The notes beneath the pieces are model-generated. The model saw only the letters and a list, made by a program, of their open reading frames with translations, ran no database searches and had not been told where the DNA came from. 64,000 nucleotides of DNA, from assembly GCA_963618065.1 (NCBI GenBank), contig CAVERH010000006.1:23857-87856 (forward strand), written 5' to 3'. Positions 34,502 through 43,024 of this stretch are shown here, in pieces; the stretch's first letter is position 1; each line of letters opens with the position of its first letter. This stretch comes from Suilimivivens sp963618065 (lineage in GTDB: Bacteria; Bacillota; Clostridia; Lachnospirales; Lachnospiraceae). Both the position numbers and the translations under genes were made by a program.

Positions 34502-35791
34502 ATGCGTATTGTAGAACTGACGGATAAAACGAAAAACAATCTGCTCGAAAGCCTTTTAAAAAGAAGCCCGAACAGCTATGGACAGTATGAAAAGACGGTA
34601 AACGACATTATTGAGGATGTCCGTGCAAGAAGGGATGAGGCGCTTTTTGAATATACCTTGAAGTTCGATCACTGTGAAATGAATGCGGAAAAGATCCGTG
34701 TCACAAGGGAAGAAATCGACGAGGCCTATGCACAGCTTGAAGAAAACTTCATCAAAGTGATGAAGCATTCTGCTGAAAATATTCGTAAATTCCATCAGAA
34801 ACAGATGCACAACAGCTGGATCGTCCCGGAGGATAACGGAACCATTTTAGGGCAGAAAATCACACCTATTTCCATTTCCGGTGTTTACGTTCCCGGTGGT
34901 AAAGCCGCTTATCCGTCCAGTGTATTAATGAATGTACTGCCGGCAAAAGTAGCAGGTGTTTCACGTATTATTATGACGACCCCTCCAGGAAAGGACGGTA
35001 AGGTCAATCCCGGAACACTGGTTGCCGCAGACATTGCCGGTGTCGATGAAATATATAAGGTCGGCGGTGCACAGGCCATTGCCGCAATGGCGTTTGGAAC
35101 CGAAAGCGTACCGAAGGTCGATAAGATCACAGGTCCCGGTAACATTTTCGTTGCCCTTGCCAAGAAAGCCTGCTTTGGCTATGTCAGCATCGATTCCATC
35201 GCAGGTCCCAGTGAGATCCTTGTTCTTGCTGATGAAAGTGCAACGCCTCGTTATGTTGCAGCAGACCTGTTATCCCAGGCAGAGCACGACGAGATGGCAA
35301 GTGCAATTTTAATTACCACAAGCAGAGAGCTTGCTGACAAGGTATCTAAAGAGGTGGAAGTCTTTACAAAGCAGTTATCCCGTGAGGAGATTATCCGGAA
35401 ATCCCTGGATCACTATGGATATATCCTCGTTGCCGAAAATATGGAGCAGGCCATTGATGCCGTCAATGAAATTGCATCCGAGCATCTGGAGATTCTGACG
35501 AAGAATCCTTATGAAACCATGACCAGAGTGAAAAATGCCGGTGCGATCTTTCTCGGAGAATATTCCTCCGAGCCTTTGGGCGATTACTTTGCAGGTCCGA
35601 ACCACATTTTACCAACCAACGGAACCGCAAGATTTTTCTCCCCATTAAATGTGGATGATTTCCTTAAGAAAACCAGTATTATTTCCTATTCCAGAGATGC
35701 TTTGGAGAAGGTTCATAAAGAAATTGAACTGTTTGCAGAAAAAGAGGGCTTGACCGCACACGCAAACTCGATTAAAGTTAGGTTTGAATAG
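34502..35791 (+). CDS. hisD: Histidinol dehydrogenase
   Basis: Oxidises histidinol to histidine in two NAD-dependent steps, Zn-dependent. The 429-residue enzyme has VYVPGGKAAYPSSVLM, the GGAQAIAAMAFGT/ITGPGNIFVALAKK region, SIAGPSEILVLAD with the zinc-site Gln/His in SQAEHDEMA, and ASEHLEI plus GPNHILPT near the end. GGGAGGT 6 nt ahead supports ATG 34502; ATG 34475, overlapping the hisG stop, would add a nine-residue extension. Confidence 0.96.
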   Translation: MRIVELTDKTKNNLLESLLKRSPNSYGQYEKTVNDIIEDVRARRDEALFEYTLKFDHCEMNAEKIRVTREEIDEAYAQLEENFIKVMKHSAENIRKFHQKQMHNSWIVPEDNGTILGQKITPISISGVYVPGGKAAYPSSVLMNVLPAKVAGVSRIIMTTPPGKDGKVNPGTLVAADIAGVDEIYKVGGAQAIAAMAFGTESVPKVDKITGPGNIFVALAKKACFGYVSIDSIAGPSEILVLADESATPRYVAADLLSQAEHDEMASAILITTSRELADKVSKEVEVFTKQLSREEIIRKSLDHYGYILVAENMEQAIDAVNEIASEHLEILTKNPYETMTRVKNAGAIFLGEYSSEPLGDYFAGPNHILPTNGTARFFSPLNVDDFLKKTSIISYSRDALEKVHKEIELFAEKEGLTAHANSIKVRFE

Positions 35792-35815
35792 CTCTTAAGA
35801 AAGGTTGTGAACCGG

Positions 35816-36403
35816 ATGAACAGAAACGCTTCCGTAAAACGTAAAACAAAAGAAACCGATATTTCTCTTTCCATCAACCTGGATGGATCTGGAAAGTCCG
35901 AGATTTCAACAGGAATCGGCTTCTTCGATCATATGTTAGAGGGATTTTCCCGTCATGGATTTTTTGATCTTGATATAAAGGTTACCGGAGATCTTCATGT
36001 AGACGGACACCATACCGTAGAGGATACGGGAATTGTGCTTGGAACCGCCATCAAGGAGGCTCTTGGGGATAAGAAATCCATCAAACGTTTCGGTTCCTGT
36101 ATTCTGCCGATGGACGATGCACTCTGTCTGTGTGCGGTAGATTTGGGCGGCAGACCTTATTTCAAGATGGATGCTCAGATTACGGCGCCTATGGTGGGAA
36201 GCTTTGATACCGAGCTTGTACGGGAATTCTTTTATGCCGTTTCCTATACGGCAGGAATGAACCTGCATATCAGGATGCTGGACGGAACGAATGCCCATCA
36301 TATCATTGAGGCCATGTTCAAGAGCTTTGCCAAGGCTCTGGATGAAGCCACGAAGAAGGATGAAAGAATTACGGATGTATTAAGTACGAAAGGAAGCTTA
36401 TAG
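35816..36403 (+). CDS. hisB: Imidazoleglycerol-phosphate dehydratase
   Basis: Monofunctional HisB of 195 residues that dehydrates imidazoleglycerol phosphate at a di-manganese site. The metal-binding motifs GFFDHMLEGFSRHG, DGHHTVEDTGIVLG and NAHHIIEAMFKSF are all present. ATG 35816 is chosen over GTG 35807, which lies too close to AAAGG. It is 5 nt before the HisIE fusion gene. Confidence 0.95.
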   Translation: MNRNASVKRKTKETDISLSINLDGSGKSEISTGIGFFDHMLEGFSRHGFFDLDIKVTGDLHVDGHHTVEDTGIVLGTAIKEALGDKKSIKRFGSCILPMDDALCLCAVDLGGRPYFKMDAQITAPMVGSFDTELVREFFYAVSYTAGMNLHIRMLDGTNAHHIIEAMFKSFAKALDEATKKDERITDVLSTKGSL

Positions 36404-36408
36404 TTTCA

Positions 36409-37695
36409 ATGGAACAGTTTAAGAAATTTATACCATGTATTTATTTAAAGGATGGCTGTGCCGTAGCAGGCTTTCAGAGTCGGGAAATCGTCAGTGAGAA
36501 TCCTGTGGAGCTTGCCTGCTTTTACAGCGAATGCAACGCCGATGAAATCTTAGTGTTTGATCTTTCCTATGATGATTTAAGCCATGAGGCAGCTCTTGAT
36601 CTCATTAAGGAGATCTGCAGCCGTGCCACTCTTCCGGTTATTGGTGCCGGTAATGTAAAGCGTATGGAAGATATTAAGAAACTGCTTTATGCCGGATGCA
36701 CGAAAGCGGCCTTAAATTATTCCAAAGAGGGCAATATTGAGATTACGAAAGAGGTATCCGATAAGTTTGGTAAAGAAAAGATCGTTGCCTGCATTGCAGC
36801 CGCAGAAGAGATCAGGGTCAATGAATCCATTCTCGGCGAATATGTAAACGAAGTTATTCTGATTTCCGAAAAGACGATCAAACAGGCCATTGAGATTTCG
36901 AAGATGCCCTTTATCGTTACCCTGCCGGAGGTTTCCTTAGATAAGATTTTAGAGCTTTTATCCGTGGAACATATTGCCGGAATTACCGGACCTGCGGTCA
37001 ATGAAAATGCAAGGGAATTAAATGATATCAAGGATCTGTGTTCCGGAAACGGAATTGCAGTCCATACCTTTGAACCGGAGATTCCTTGGAGTGACCTTAA
37101 GAAGAACAGCGACGGTCTTGTTCCGGTTATTGTGCAGGACTATAAGACACAGGAAGTTCTGATGATGGCCTATATGAACGAAGAAGCTTACCGTGCCACC
37201 TTAAAGAGCGGCCGTATGAATTATTTCAGCAGAAGCCGTCAGAGCCAGTGGCTTAAGGGTGAAACCAGCGGTCATTTCCAGTATGTGATGGAAATGAAGG
37301 CTGACTGTGACAAGGATACCATTCTGGCCAAGGTTTCTCAGATTGGGGCAGCCTGTCACACCGGTAATTACAGCTGCTTCTTTAATGAAATTATGAAGAA
37401 GGAATACTCGGAATCGAATCCGCTTCTGGTATTTGAATCCGTTTTAAATGTCATCAAGGATCGTAAGGTAAATCCCAAGGAAGGTTCCTATACCAATTAT
37501 CTGTTTGATAAGGGGATTGATAAGATCCTTAAGAAGCTTGGGGAAGAAGCAACGGAAATTGTCATTGCTGCCAAGAATCCGAACGCTAACGAAATCAAGT
37601 ATGAGATTGCAGATTTTCTGTATCATATGATGGTTCTGATGGTAGAACGCGGGGTTACCTGGGAAGAGATCACTGAGGAACTGGATAAGAGATAA
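36409..37695 (+). CDS. hisIE: HisIE with N-terminal degenerate HisA/HisF-like barrel
   Basis: A 428-residue three-part protein. Residues 1-222 resemble a HisF/HisA barrel (FIPCIYLKDGCAVAG at the start), but the two catalytic aspartates of HisF are replaced: Y12 stands for D11 and A130 for D130 (IVACIAAAEE), so cyclase or isomerase activity is unlikely. Residues 226-325 are HisI, phosphoribosyl-AMP cyclohydrolase, with RSRQSQWLKGETSGH and the metal site DCDKDT (289-294), C306 and C313. Residues 331-428 are HisE, phosphoribosyl-ATP pyrophosphatase (KKLGEEATEIVIAAK). It is the last his gene; hisA, hisC, hisF and hisH are not in this cluster. Confidence 0.9.
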   Translation: MEQFKKFIPCIYLKDGCAVAGFQSREIVSENPVELACFYSECNADEILVFDLSYDDLSHEAALDLIKEICSRATLPVIGAGNVKRMEDIKKLLYAGCTKAALNYSKEGNIEITKEVSDKFGKEKIVACIAAAEEIRVNESILGEYVNEVILISEKTIKQAIEISKMPFIVTLPEVSLDKILELLSVEHIAGITGPAVNENARELNDIKDLCSGNGIAVHTFEPEIPWSDLKKNSDGLVPVIVQDYKTQEVLMMAYMNEEAYRATLKSGRMNYFSRSRQSQWLKGETSGHFQYVMEMKADCDKDTILAKVSQIGAACHTGNYSCFFNEIMKKEYSESNPLLVFESVLNVIKDRKVNPKEGSYTNYLFDKGIDKILKKLGEEATEIVIAAKNPNANEIKYEIADFLYHMMVLMVERGVTWEEITEELDKR

Positions 37696-37766
37696 TGAAA
37701 TGTTTCTTATGAGACATATTTGAATGTTCCCATCATATATTAATAAAAACATATGAATGGGACAAC

Positions 37767-38132
37767 ATGATGAGTATCAGTACCGACAAAAAATTAGAGC
37801 TGCTACGGGATATTCGTCTGGAAAACCAGAGGAATCATCAACTTATGCAGGAACGACAGCACATTTTGGAAGCTCCTTCTTTCGGGGATGCTTCAATGGG
37901 AAACATGGATCGTGGAAAAGGTACTTCTTCTGCATGGAGAAGCTTGCGGTTCCGGATTTTTGTTTCCTTTTTGTTGTTGGGTGGATTTATTGTTGCCCAC
38001 AAAATGGAATGGCACTATCGTGATATCGACTGTGGTGTGTTCTTACAGCAGATGAATGCGTCCGTATCCTTCGAACAGCTCATGCAGGATGGAAGGACCT
38101 TATTGAACCATGAGAAAGCTTCAGTTAAGTGA
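37767..38132 (+). CDS. Hypothetical single-pass membrane protein, 121 aa
   Basis: A charged N-terminal helix of about 55 residues (KLELLRDIRLENQRNHQLMQERQ), one membrane segment (about residues 62-80, FRIFVSFLLLGGFIVAHKM) and a short outer domain with a single Cys. Not recognised. The ribosome site is poor and an imperfect hairpin (37726-37763) ends 3 nt before the start. Its 3' end overlaps the radical-SAM gene by 23 nt. Confidence 0.6.
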   Translation: MMSISTDKKLELLRDIRLENQRNHQLMQERQHILEAPSFGDASMGNMDRGKGTSSAWRSLRFRIFVSFLLLGGFIVAHKMEWHYRDIDCGVFLQQMNASVSFEQLMQDGRTLLNHEKASVK

Positions 38133-39996
38133 AGAGATTTTAATGCAGGTGGAAAAGCCTGCCCGTTATATTGGAAACGAAGTCAACGCCGTCATGAAGA
38201 ATCCTGACGAAGTGGAGGTACGGTTTGCCATGTGCTTTCCGGATGTGTACGAAATCGGCATGTCCCATCTCGGCATCCAGATTCTTTATGATCTGCTGAA
38301 TTCCTTTGAGGATGTATGGTGTGAACGTGTCTATTCCCCATGGGTGGATCTCGACCGGATTATGAGGGAAAAACACATTCCGCTTTTTGCACTGGAATCG
38401 CAGGATCCGATTAAAGAATTTGATTTTCTTGGAATTACAATCCAGTTTGAAATGTGTTATACCAACATTTTACAGGTGCTGGATCTATCCGGCATTCCGC
38501 TCCTTGCAAAGGAACGTACCGGAAGAAATCCGATTGTCATCGGTGGAGGCCCATGTACCTATAATCCGGAGCCGATCGCCGATTTCTTCGATATCTTCTA
38601 TATTGGAGAGGGGGAAACCCGTTACAGGGAACTCATTGACCTCTATAAGGAATGCAAGAAGAAGAGTTTCAGCCGTCAGGACTTTTTACGGAAAGCTGCC
38701 TGCATTCCGGGAATGTATGTGCCATCCCTTTACGAGGTTACCTACCACGAGGATGGCACGATCGCAGATCGAAAAAAACTCGTACCGGGAATTCCGGATG
38801 TGATTCGTAAAGAGCTGGTCTGTGATGTTTCAAAGACCTGTTATCCGGAAAAGCCGGTTGTTCCGTTTATTAAGGTAACCCAGGATCGTGTCGTTCTGGA
38901 AATTCAGCGTGGCTGCATCCGTGGCTGCCGGTTTTGTCAGGCCGGACAGTTATACCGTCCGGTGCGCGAACGAAGCCTTGCGTATCTGGAAGATAAGGCA
39001 ATTAAATTATTAAAGAATACCGGACATGAAGAGATTTCCCTAAGTTCCCTGAGTTCAAGTGACTACACCAGGCTTCCGGAGCTTCTGGATTTCCTGATTG
39101 ACGAATGTGAACACCGGAAGGTCAATATATCCCTTCCTTCCCTGCGGATTGATGCCTTTTCCTTAGATGTCATGAATAAGGTGCAGGATGTCAAAAAGAG
39201 TAGTCTGACCTTTGCACCGGAAGCCGGAAGCCAGCGTCTGCGCAACGTGATTAATAAGGGGTTGACCGAAGAAGTCATTCTGCATGGCGCCCACCTTGCA
39301 TTTGAAGGCGGCTGGACCAGGGTAAAGCTTTACTTCATGCTTGGACTTCCCTTTGAAACTGAAGACGATATCCGCGGCATTGCTGAACTTTGTAATAAGA
39401 TAGCAGCTGAATTTTATGAGACGGTTCCCAAGGAAAAACGAAACGGAAGGGTACAGATCGTTGCAAGCACCTCGTTCTTTATCCCCAAGCCGTTTACGCC
39501 GTTCCAATGGGCACCCCAGTGTACGAAGGAACAGTTCCTTCAAAAGGCTTACCTTACAAGAACCTCAATCATCAGCCAGTTAAATCAGAAGAGCATCAAA
39601 TACAACTGGCATGAGGCCGATGTGAGCGTCCTTGAAAGCGTTCTTGCAAGAGGTGACCGGAAGTTAAACAAAGCCATTTTACGTGCCTACGAAAGAGGCT
39701 GTATGTACGATGCGTGGAGTGAATATTATAAGCATGAGGTATGGCTTTCCGTTTTTGAAGAATGCGGCATTGATCCGGACTTTTATACAACAAGGACCCG
39801 TGAGGATGATGAAGTTTTTCCGTGGGATTTCCTGGATTGCGGTGTAACCAAAGAGTTCCTTTTACGAGAATGGCACAGGGCGCAGGAGGAGACCGTAACC
39901 TTAAATTGCAAACAGCAGTGTAACGGATGCGGCGCTGCCAAATATCATACGGGAATCTGTATGGAACCACGTACCAGCAAAGGAGCAGAGGAATAA
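38110..39996 (+). CDS. TIGR03960 family B12-binding-domain radical SAM protein
   Basis: A 628-residue protein: an N-terminal cobalamin-binding-like domain (about 35-190, with FPDVYEIGMSHLG and GGGPCTYNPEP) and a radical-SAM core with C259, C263 and C266 in CIRGCRFC. A short Cys-rich tail (CKQQCNGCGAAKYHTGIC) may bind a second cluster. Its function is unproven; it is invariably linked to the TIGR03936 gene next door. ATG 38110 gives the family-typical MRKLQLSEEIL start, with GGAAGGA about 11 nt upstream. Confidence 0.9.
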   Translation: MRKLQLSEEILMQVEKPARYIGNEVNAVMKNPDEVEVRFAMCFPDVYEIGMSHLGIQILYDLLNSFEDVWCERVYSPWVDLDRIMREKHIPLFALESQDPIKEFDFLGITIQFEMCYTNILQVLDLSGIPLLAKERTGRNPIVIGGGPCTYNPEPIADFFDIFYIGEGETRYRELIDLYKECKKKSFSRQDFLRKAACIPGMYVPSLYEVTYHEDGTIADRKKLVPGIPDVIRKELVCDVSKTCYPEKPVVPFIKVTQDRVVLEIQRGCIRGCRFCQAGQLYRPVRERSLAYLEDKAIKLLKNTGHEEISLSSLSSSDYTRLPELLDFLIDECEHRKVNISLPSLRIDAFSLDVMNKVQDVKKSSLTFAPEAGSQRLRNVINKGLTEEVILHGAHLAFEGGWTRVKLYFMLGLPFETEDDIRGIAELCNKIAAEFYETVPKEKRNGRVQIVASTSFFIPKPFTPFQWAPQCTKEQFLQKAYLTRTSIISQLNQKSIKYNWHEADVSVLESVLARGDRKLNKAILRAYERGCMYDAWSEYYKHEVWLSVFEECGIDPDFYTTRTREDDEVFPWDFLDCGVTKEFLLREWHRAQEETVTLNCKQQCNGCGAAKYHTGICMEPRTSKGAEE

Positions 39997-39999
39997 GTA

Positions 40000-40704
40000 A
40001 TGAAGGTCAGAGTAAAATTTTCAAAATACGGTCCGGTGAAATTCATCGGACATCTGGATGTGATGCGTTATTTCCAGAAGGCCATCCGCAGGGCAGAAAT
40101 TGATGTAGCCTATTCCGAGGGCTTTTCTCCGCACCAGAAGCTTTCCTTTGCGGCTCCGTTATCGGTTGGACACACGAGCAGCGGGGAATACTTTGATCTG
40201 GAGCTTTGCAGCTTAAACAGTACCGAAGAATTAAAGACTGCTTTACAGTCTGCCATGGTGGAAGGAATCGACATTCTCGATGTCCAGCTTTTGGATGATA
40301 CTGAGGGCAATGCTATGGCAAGCGTGGAGGCGGCTTCCTATTATGTGACCATCCGTAACGGGGTCGAGCTTCCGGATGGATTTATGGAAAAGCTGCTTGC
40401 CTTTTATGCACAGGACAATATTCCTGTTGTGAAGGAAACCAAGCGTGGACACAAGGAAATCAATTTAAAAGAAAGCATTTATGAGCTGTCGGTCGTATCG
40501 TGTGCGCTAGGGAAAGCAGATGAAGAAGTAAAGGAACGGATCTATATGAAATTAAATGCCAGCAGCGGTGGAAATATCAAACCGGGCTTTGTGCTGGAAA
40601 GCTTCTGTGATTCCATATCCTTTAAGATGCCGCCGTTTGGCTATACCGTCCACAGAATCGAAACCTATCGGAAACGGGAAGGAGAGTTCGTACCGCTGTT
40701 ATGA
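40000..40704 (+). CDS. TIGR03936 family radical SAM-associated protein (DUF2344)
   Basis: A 234-residue DUF2344 protein beginning VRVKFSKYGPVKFIGHLDVMRYFQ..., with the typical EGFSPHQKLSFAAPLSVGH. It is often fused to the preceding radical-SAM protein; here they are separate genes 3 nt apart. RNase G/E follows with a 4-nt overlap, and this trio ahead of rplU is a conserved Clostridia arrangement, pointing to an RNA- or ribosome-linked role by context only. Confidence 0.9.
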   Translation: MKVRVKFSKYGPVKFIGHLDVMRYFQKAIRRAEIDVAYSEGFSPHQKLSFAAPLSVGHTSSGEYFDLELCSLNSTEELKTALQSAMVEGIDILDVQLLDDTEGNAMASVEAASYYVTIRNGVELPDGFMEKLLAFYAQDNIPVVKETKRGHKEINLKESIYELSVVSCALGKADEEVKERIYMKLNASSGGNIKPGFVLESFCDSISFKMPPFGYTVHRIETYRKREGEFVPLL

Positions 40705-41858
40705 AAAAAATCATAGTCATTCGTAAAGCAGACCGGATTCTGGTTTTTACCTTTCCGGATTACCGGCCGGATGCGCTGCAGGTATTCTTTGTTCCCGGAA
40801 AAGGGGATCTGGTCGGAAATGTATATGTAGGGCGCGTGGACCGCGTGCTGCCGTCCATGGGCGCTGCCTTTGTGTCCGTGCGTAAGGATCAGAATGTGTA
40901 TCTCCCCCTGCCACCGGATGTCTCTCTTAAGGCAGGAGAGGAAATTCCCGTCCAGATTGAACGGATGGGTATGGGAGACAAGCTTCCGACTGCCAAAACA
41001 GATATTGACCTGGTCGGTCGCTACAGTATCTGCCGTGTAAACGGGAAAGGCATGCATTTTTCGAAAAAGCTGTCCCCTTCGGTAGTTGCATCTTTTAAAG
41101 AAGCTTTATCTGTAAGGGGAATGGCCGGAAGACGTGACTTCGGTTTTACAATCCGTACGAACACGGAAGGCTTGAGGGACTATGAAGAAGCCTTTTTCGA
41201 AATGGAGGATCTGATCGGAAAAGCAGTCAGAATCAGAGAAGCTGCTTCCCACCGGAGTATTTACAGCTGTCTTTATCAGGACACGCCGGAATACCTTTCC
41301 TACATCAAAGGAATTCCGCTTGCTTCCTATGAAGAGATCGTGACGGAGGATCCCGGCATTTATAAGGAGCTGCAAAAGCTTTTCCCGCCTGAAAAGCTCC
41401 GGCTTTATACCGATGCATCCTATCCGCTTGAAAAGCTGTATTCCATTTCCACGCATTTAATGGAAGCACTGTCTGAAAAGGTCTGGCTGAAGAACGGCGG
41501 TTATCTGATTATCCAGAAGACCGAAGCTATGACAGTCATTGATGTAAATTCCGGAAAAGGCAGTGAGAAGAAAGGAAACAGTAAGGAAGACATGGTGTTT
41601 GCCATGAACTGTGAAGCGGCTGCAGAAATTGCACGCCAGTTACGGCTGCGGAATCATTCCGGTATCATTGTGGTGGATTTTATCAATATGGAAGAAGAAA
41701 TGCATAAACAGCAGTTGCTGAGCCGTTTTGACCAGTATCTTAAGGAGGACAAGCTGCCCAGCCGTGTCGTGGATCTGACGCCGTTGGGAATTGTAGAGGT
41801 CACCCGTAAAAAATTCAACAAACCTTTAAAAGAAATGCTTGACAATATAGAAATCTGA
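40701..41858 (+). CDS. rng: Ribonuclease E/G family endoribonuclease
   Basis: A 385-residue catalytic-core RNase E/G with an S1 RNA-binding domain (about 36-95, VGNVYVGRVDRVLPSMGAAF) and the DNase-like domain with Mg-binding D281 (VIDVNSG) and D326 (VVDFINM). No zinc-link CxxC and no long C-terminal scaffold are present, so it is shorter than E. coli RNase G. The 4-nt overlap couples it to the upstream gene. Role: processing of rRNA and mRNA. Confidence 0.92.
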   Translation: MKKIIVIRKADRILVFTFPDYRPDALQVFFVPGKGDLVGNVYVGRVDRVLPSMGAAFVSVRKDQNVYLPLPPDVSLKAGEEIPVQIERMGMGDKLPTAKTDIDLVGRYSICRVNGKGMHFSKKLSPSVVASFKEALSVRGMAGRRDFGFTIRTNTEGLRDYEEAFFEMEDLIGKAVRIREAASHRSIYSCLYQDTPEYLSYIKGIPLASYEEIVTEDPGIYKELQKLFPPEKLRLYTDASYPLEKLYSISTHLMEALSEKVWLKNGGYLIIQKTEAMTVIDVNSGKGSEKKGNSKEDMVFAMNCEAAAEIARQLRLRNHSGIIVVDFINMEEEMHKQQLLSRFDQYLKEDKLPSRVVDLTPLGIVEVTRKKFNKPLKEMLDNIEI

Positions 41859-41869
41859 TGGTATTTTAG

Positions 41870-41971
41870 TAAAGTATGCCGCATAGCGAGGTAGAAGTGT
41901 GCTTTCAGGACTTTCTGAATCACCACCGTAGCTAGCGAGTAAACCATTTATGGTTAGTATAGGAGGTGCCA
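41870..41971 (+). ncRNA. Candidate L21 leader RNA
   Basis: The 114-nt gap before rplU has conserved-looking structure: CCGCATAGCGAGGTAGAAG, a hairpin TTCAG/CTGAA, and AACCAT/ATGGTT next to the AGGAGG site. Position and layout match the ribosomal protein L21 leader known in Firmicutes. A covariance-model search would decide. Confidence 0.5.
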
Positions 41972-41972
41972 T

Positions 41973-42278
41973 ATGTACGCAATCATTGCAACAGGTGGAA
42001 AGCAGTACAAAGTTTCCGAAGGAGATATCATCAAGGTTGAAAAGCTTGATGCGGAAGCAGGAGCTACTGTAACATTTGACCAGGTTGTCGCTGTAAGCGA
42101 TAAGGAGCTTAAGGTTGCCGGTGATGTAGCGAACGCAAGCGTAACTGCAACTGTTATGGAACAGGGCAGATATCGTAAGGTGATCGTTTACAAGTATAAG
42201 AGAAAGACCGGTTATCATAAGAAGAACGGTCACAGACAAGCATACACTCAGGTTAAGATTGAAAAGATTAACGCATAG
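41973..42278 (+). CDS. rplU: 50S ribosomal protein L21
   Basis: A 101-residue L21 with the usual MYAIIATGGKQYKVSEGD start and the C-terminal KKNGHRQAYTQVKIEKI. ATAGGAGG precedes the start. It is the first gene of the conserved rplU-prp-rpmA-obgE order. Confidence 0.98.
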   Translation: MYAIIATGGKQYKVSEGDIIKVEKLDAEAGATVTFDQVVAVSDKELKVAGDVANASVTATVMEQGRYRKVIVYKYKRKTGYHKKNGHRQAYTQVKIEKINA

Positions 42279-42299
42279 TATGCATAGAAACAGGTTAAG

Positions 42300-42653
42300 A
42301 TGACAACAGTAACCATTTTACAATCGAAAGATGGGGAATACAAAGGCTTTGTCTGTGCAGGACATGCAGGCTATGCCAATTCCGGCAGCGATATCGTGTG
42401 TGCCGCAATTTCTGTTCTGGTAATTAATACGATTAATTCTCTGGATCAGTTAGCGAAGGCGTCCCTTGATGTCGAAGCGGAAGAGACCGACGGATACATA
42501 TTCTGTCAGTTTAAGGAGCCTTTAAACGAAGCACAGAAGCTGTTAATGGATTCCTTTGTTCTGGGGATTGAACATGTCGTAGATGGCTACGGCAGTCAGA
42601 AAAAATTCTTCAAATCGAAGAAATATTGTGAACTGAAATTTAAGGAGGTGTAG
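42300..42653 (+). CDS. prp: Ribosomal-processing cysteine protease Prp
   Basis: Prp removes the N-terminal extension of ribosomal protein L27 in Firmicutes. The 117-residue protein has its catalytic His22 and Cys34 in GHAGYANSGSDIVCAAIS. It lies between rplU and rpmA, with 3 nt to rpmA, and the adjacent L27 carries the matching cleavage site. Confidence 0.94.
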   Translation: MTTVTILQSKDGEYKGFVCAGHAGYANSGSDIVCAAISVLVINTINSLDQLAKASLDVEAEETDGYIFCQFKEPLNEAQKLLMDSFVLGIEHVVDGYGSQKKFFKSKKYCELKFKEV

Positions 42654-42656
42654 ACC

Positions 42657-42941
42657 ATGTTAAAGATGAACCTTCAATTTTTCGCTCATAAGAAGGGTGT
42701 TGGTTCTACCAAGAACGGTAGAGATTCCGAATCCAAGAGATTAGGTGCGAAAAGAGCTGACGGACAATTCGTAAAAGCAGGTAATATTTTATACAGACAG
42801 CGCGGAACTAAGATTCATCCCGGTATCAACGTTGGACGTGGCGGTGATGATACACTGTTTGCATTAGTTGATGGAGTGCTTAAGTTCGAAAGAAAAGGAA
42901 GAGACAAGAAACAGGCTTCCGTTTATCCGGTAGAGAAATAG
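42657..42941 (+). CDS. rpmA: 50S ribosomal protein L27 with cleavable extension
   Basis: A 94-residue L27. The first nine residues, MLKMNLQFF, are an extension ahead of A10 and HKKGVGSTKNGRDS; the Prp site is after FFA. In Staphylococcus the extension is MLKLNLQFFA, so one residue differs. Cleavage frees the tail that reaches the peptidyl-transferase centre. A terminator follows. Confidence 0.97.
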   Translation: MLKMNLQFFAHKKGVGSTKNGRDSESKRLGAKRADGQFVKAGNILYRQRGTKIHPGINVGRGGDDTLFALVDGVLKFERKGRDKKQASVYPVEK

Positions 42942-42955
42942 TACAAAAATGATCA

Positions 42956-42985
42956 GGCTTCAAACATTTCCGTTTGAAGCCTTTT
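42956..42985 (+). terminator. Intrinsic terminator after rpmA
   Basis: GGCTTCAAAC (42956-42965) and GTTTGAAGCC (42972-42981) pair perfectly, followed by TTTT. obgE lies 40 nt beyond, so readthrough probably supplies some of its transcript. Confidence 0.88.
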
Positions 42986-43024
42986 GCTATTATTCCCCAG
43001 ACCACAGACCAAAGGAGGCAGGTC

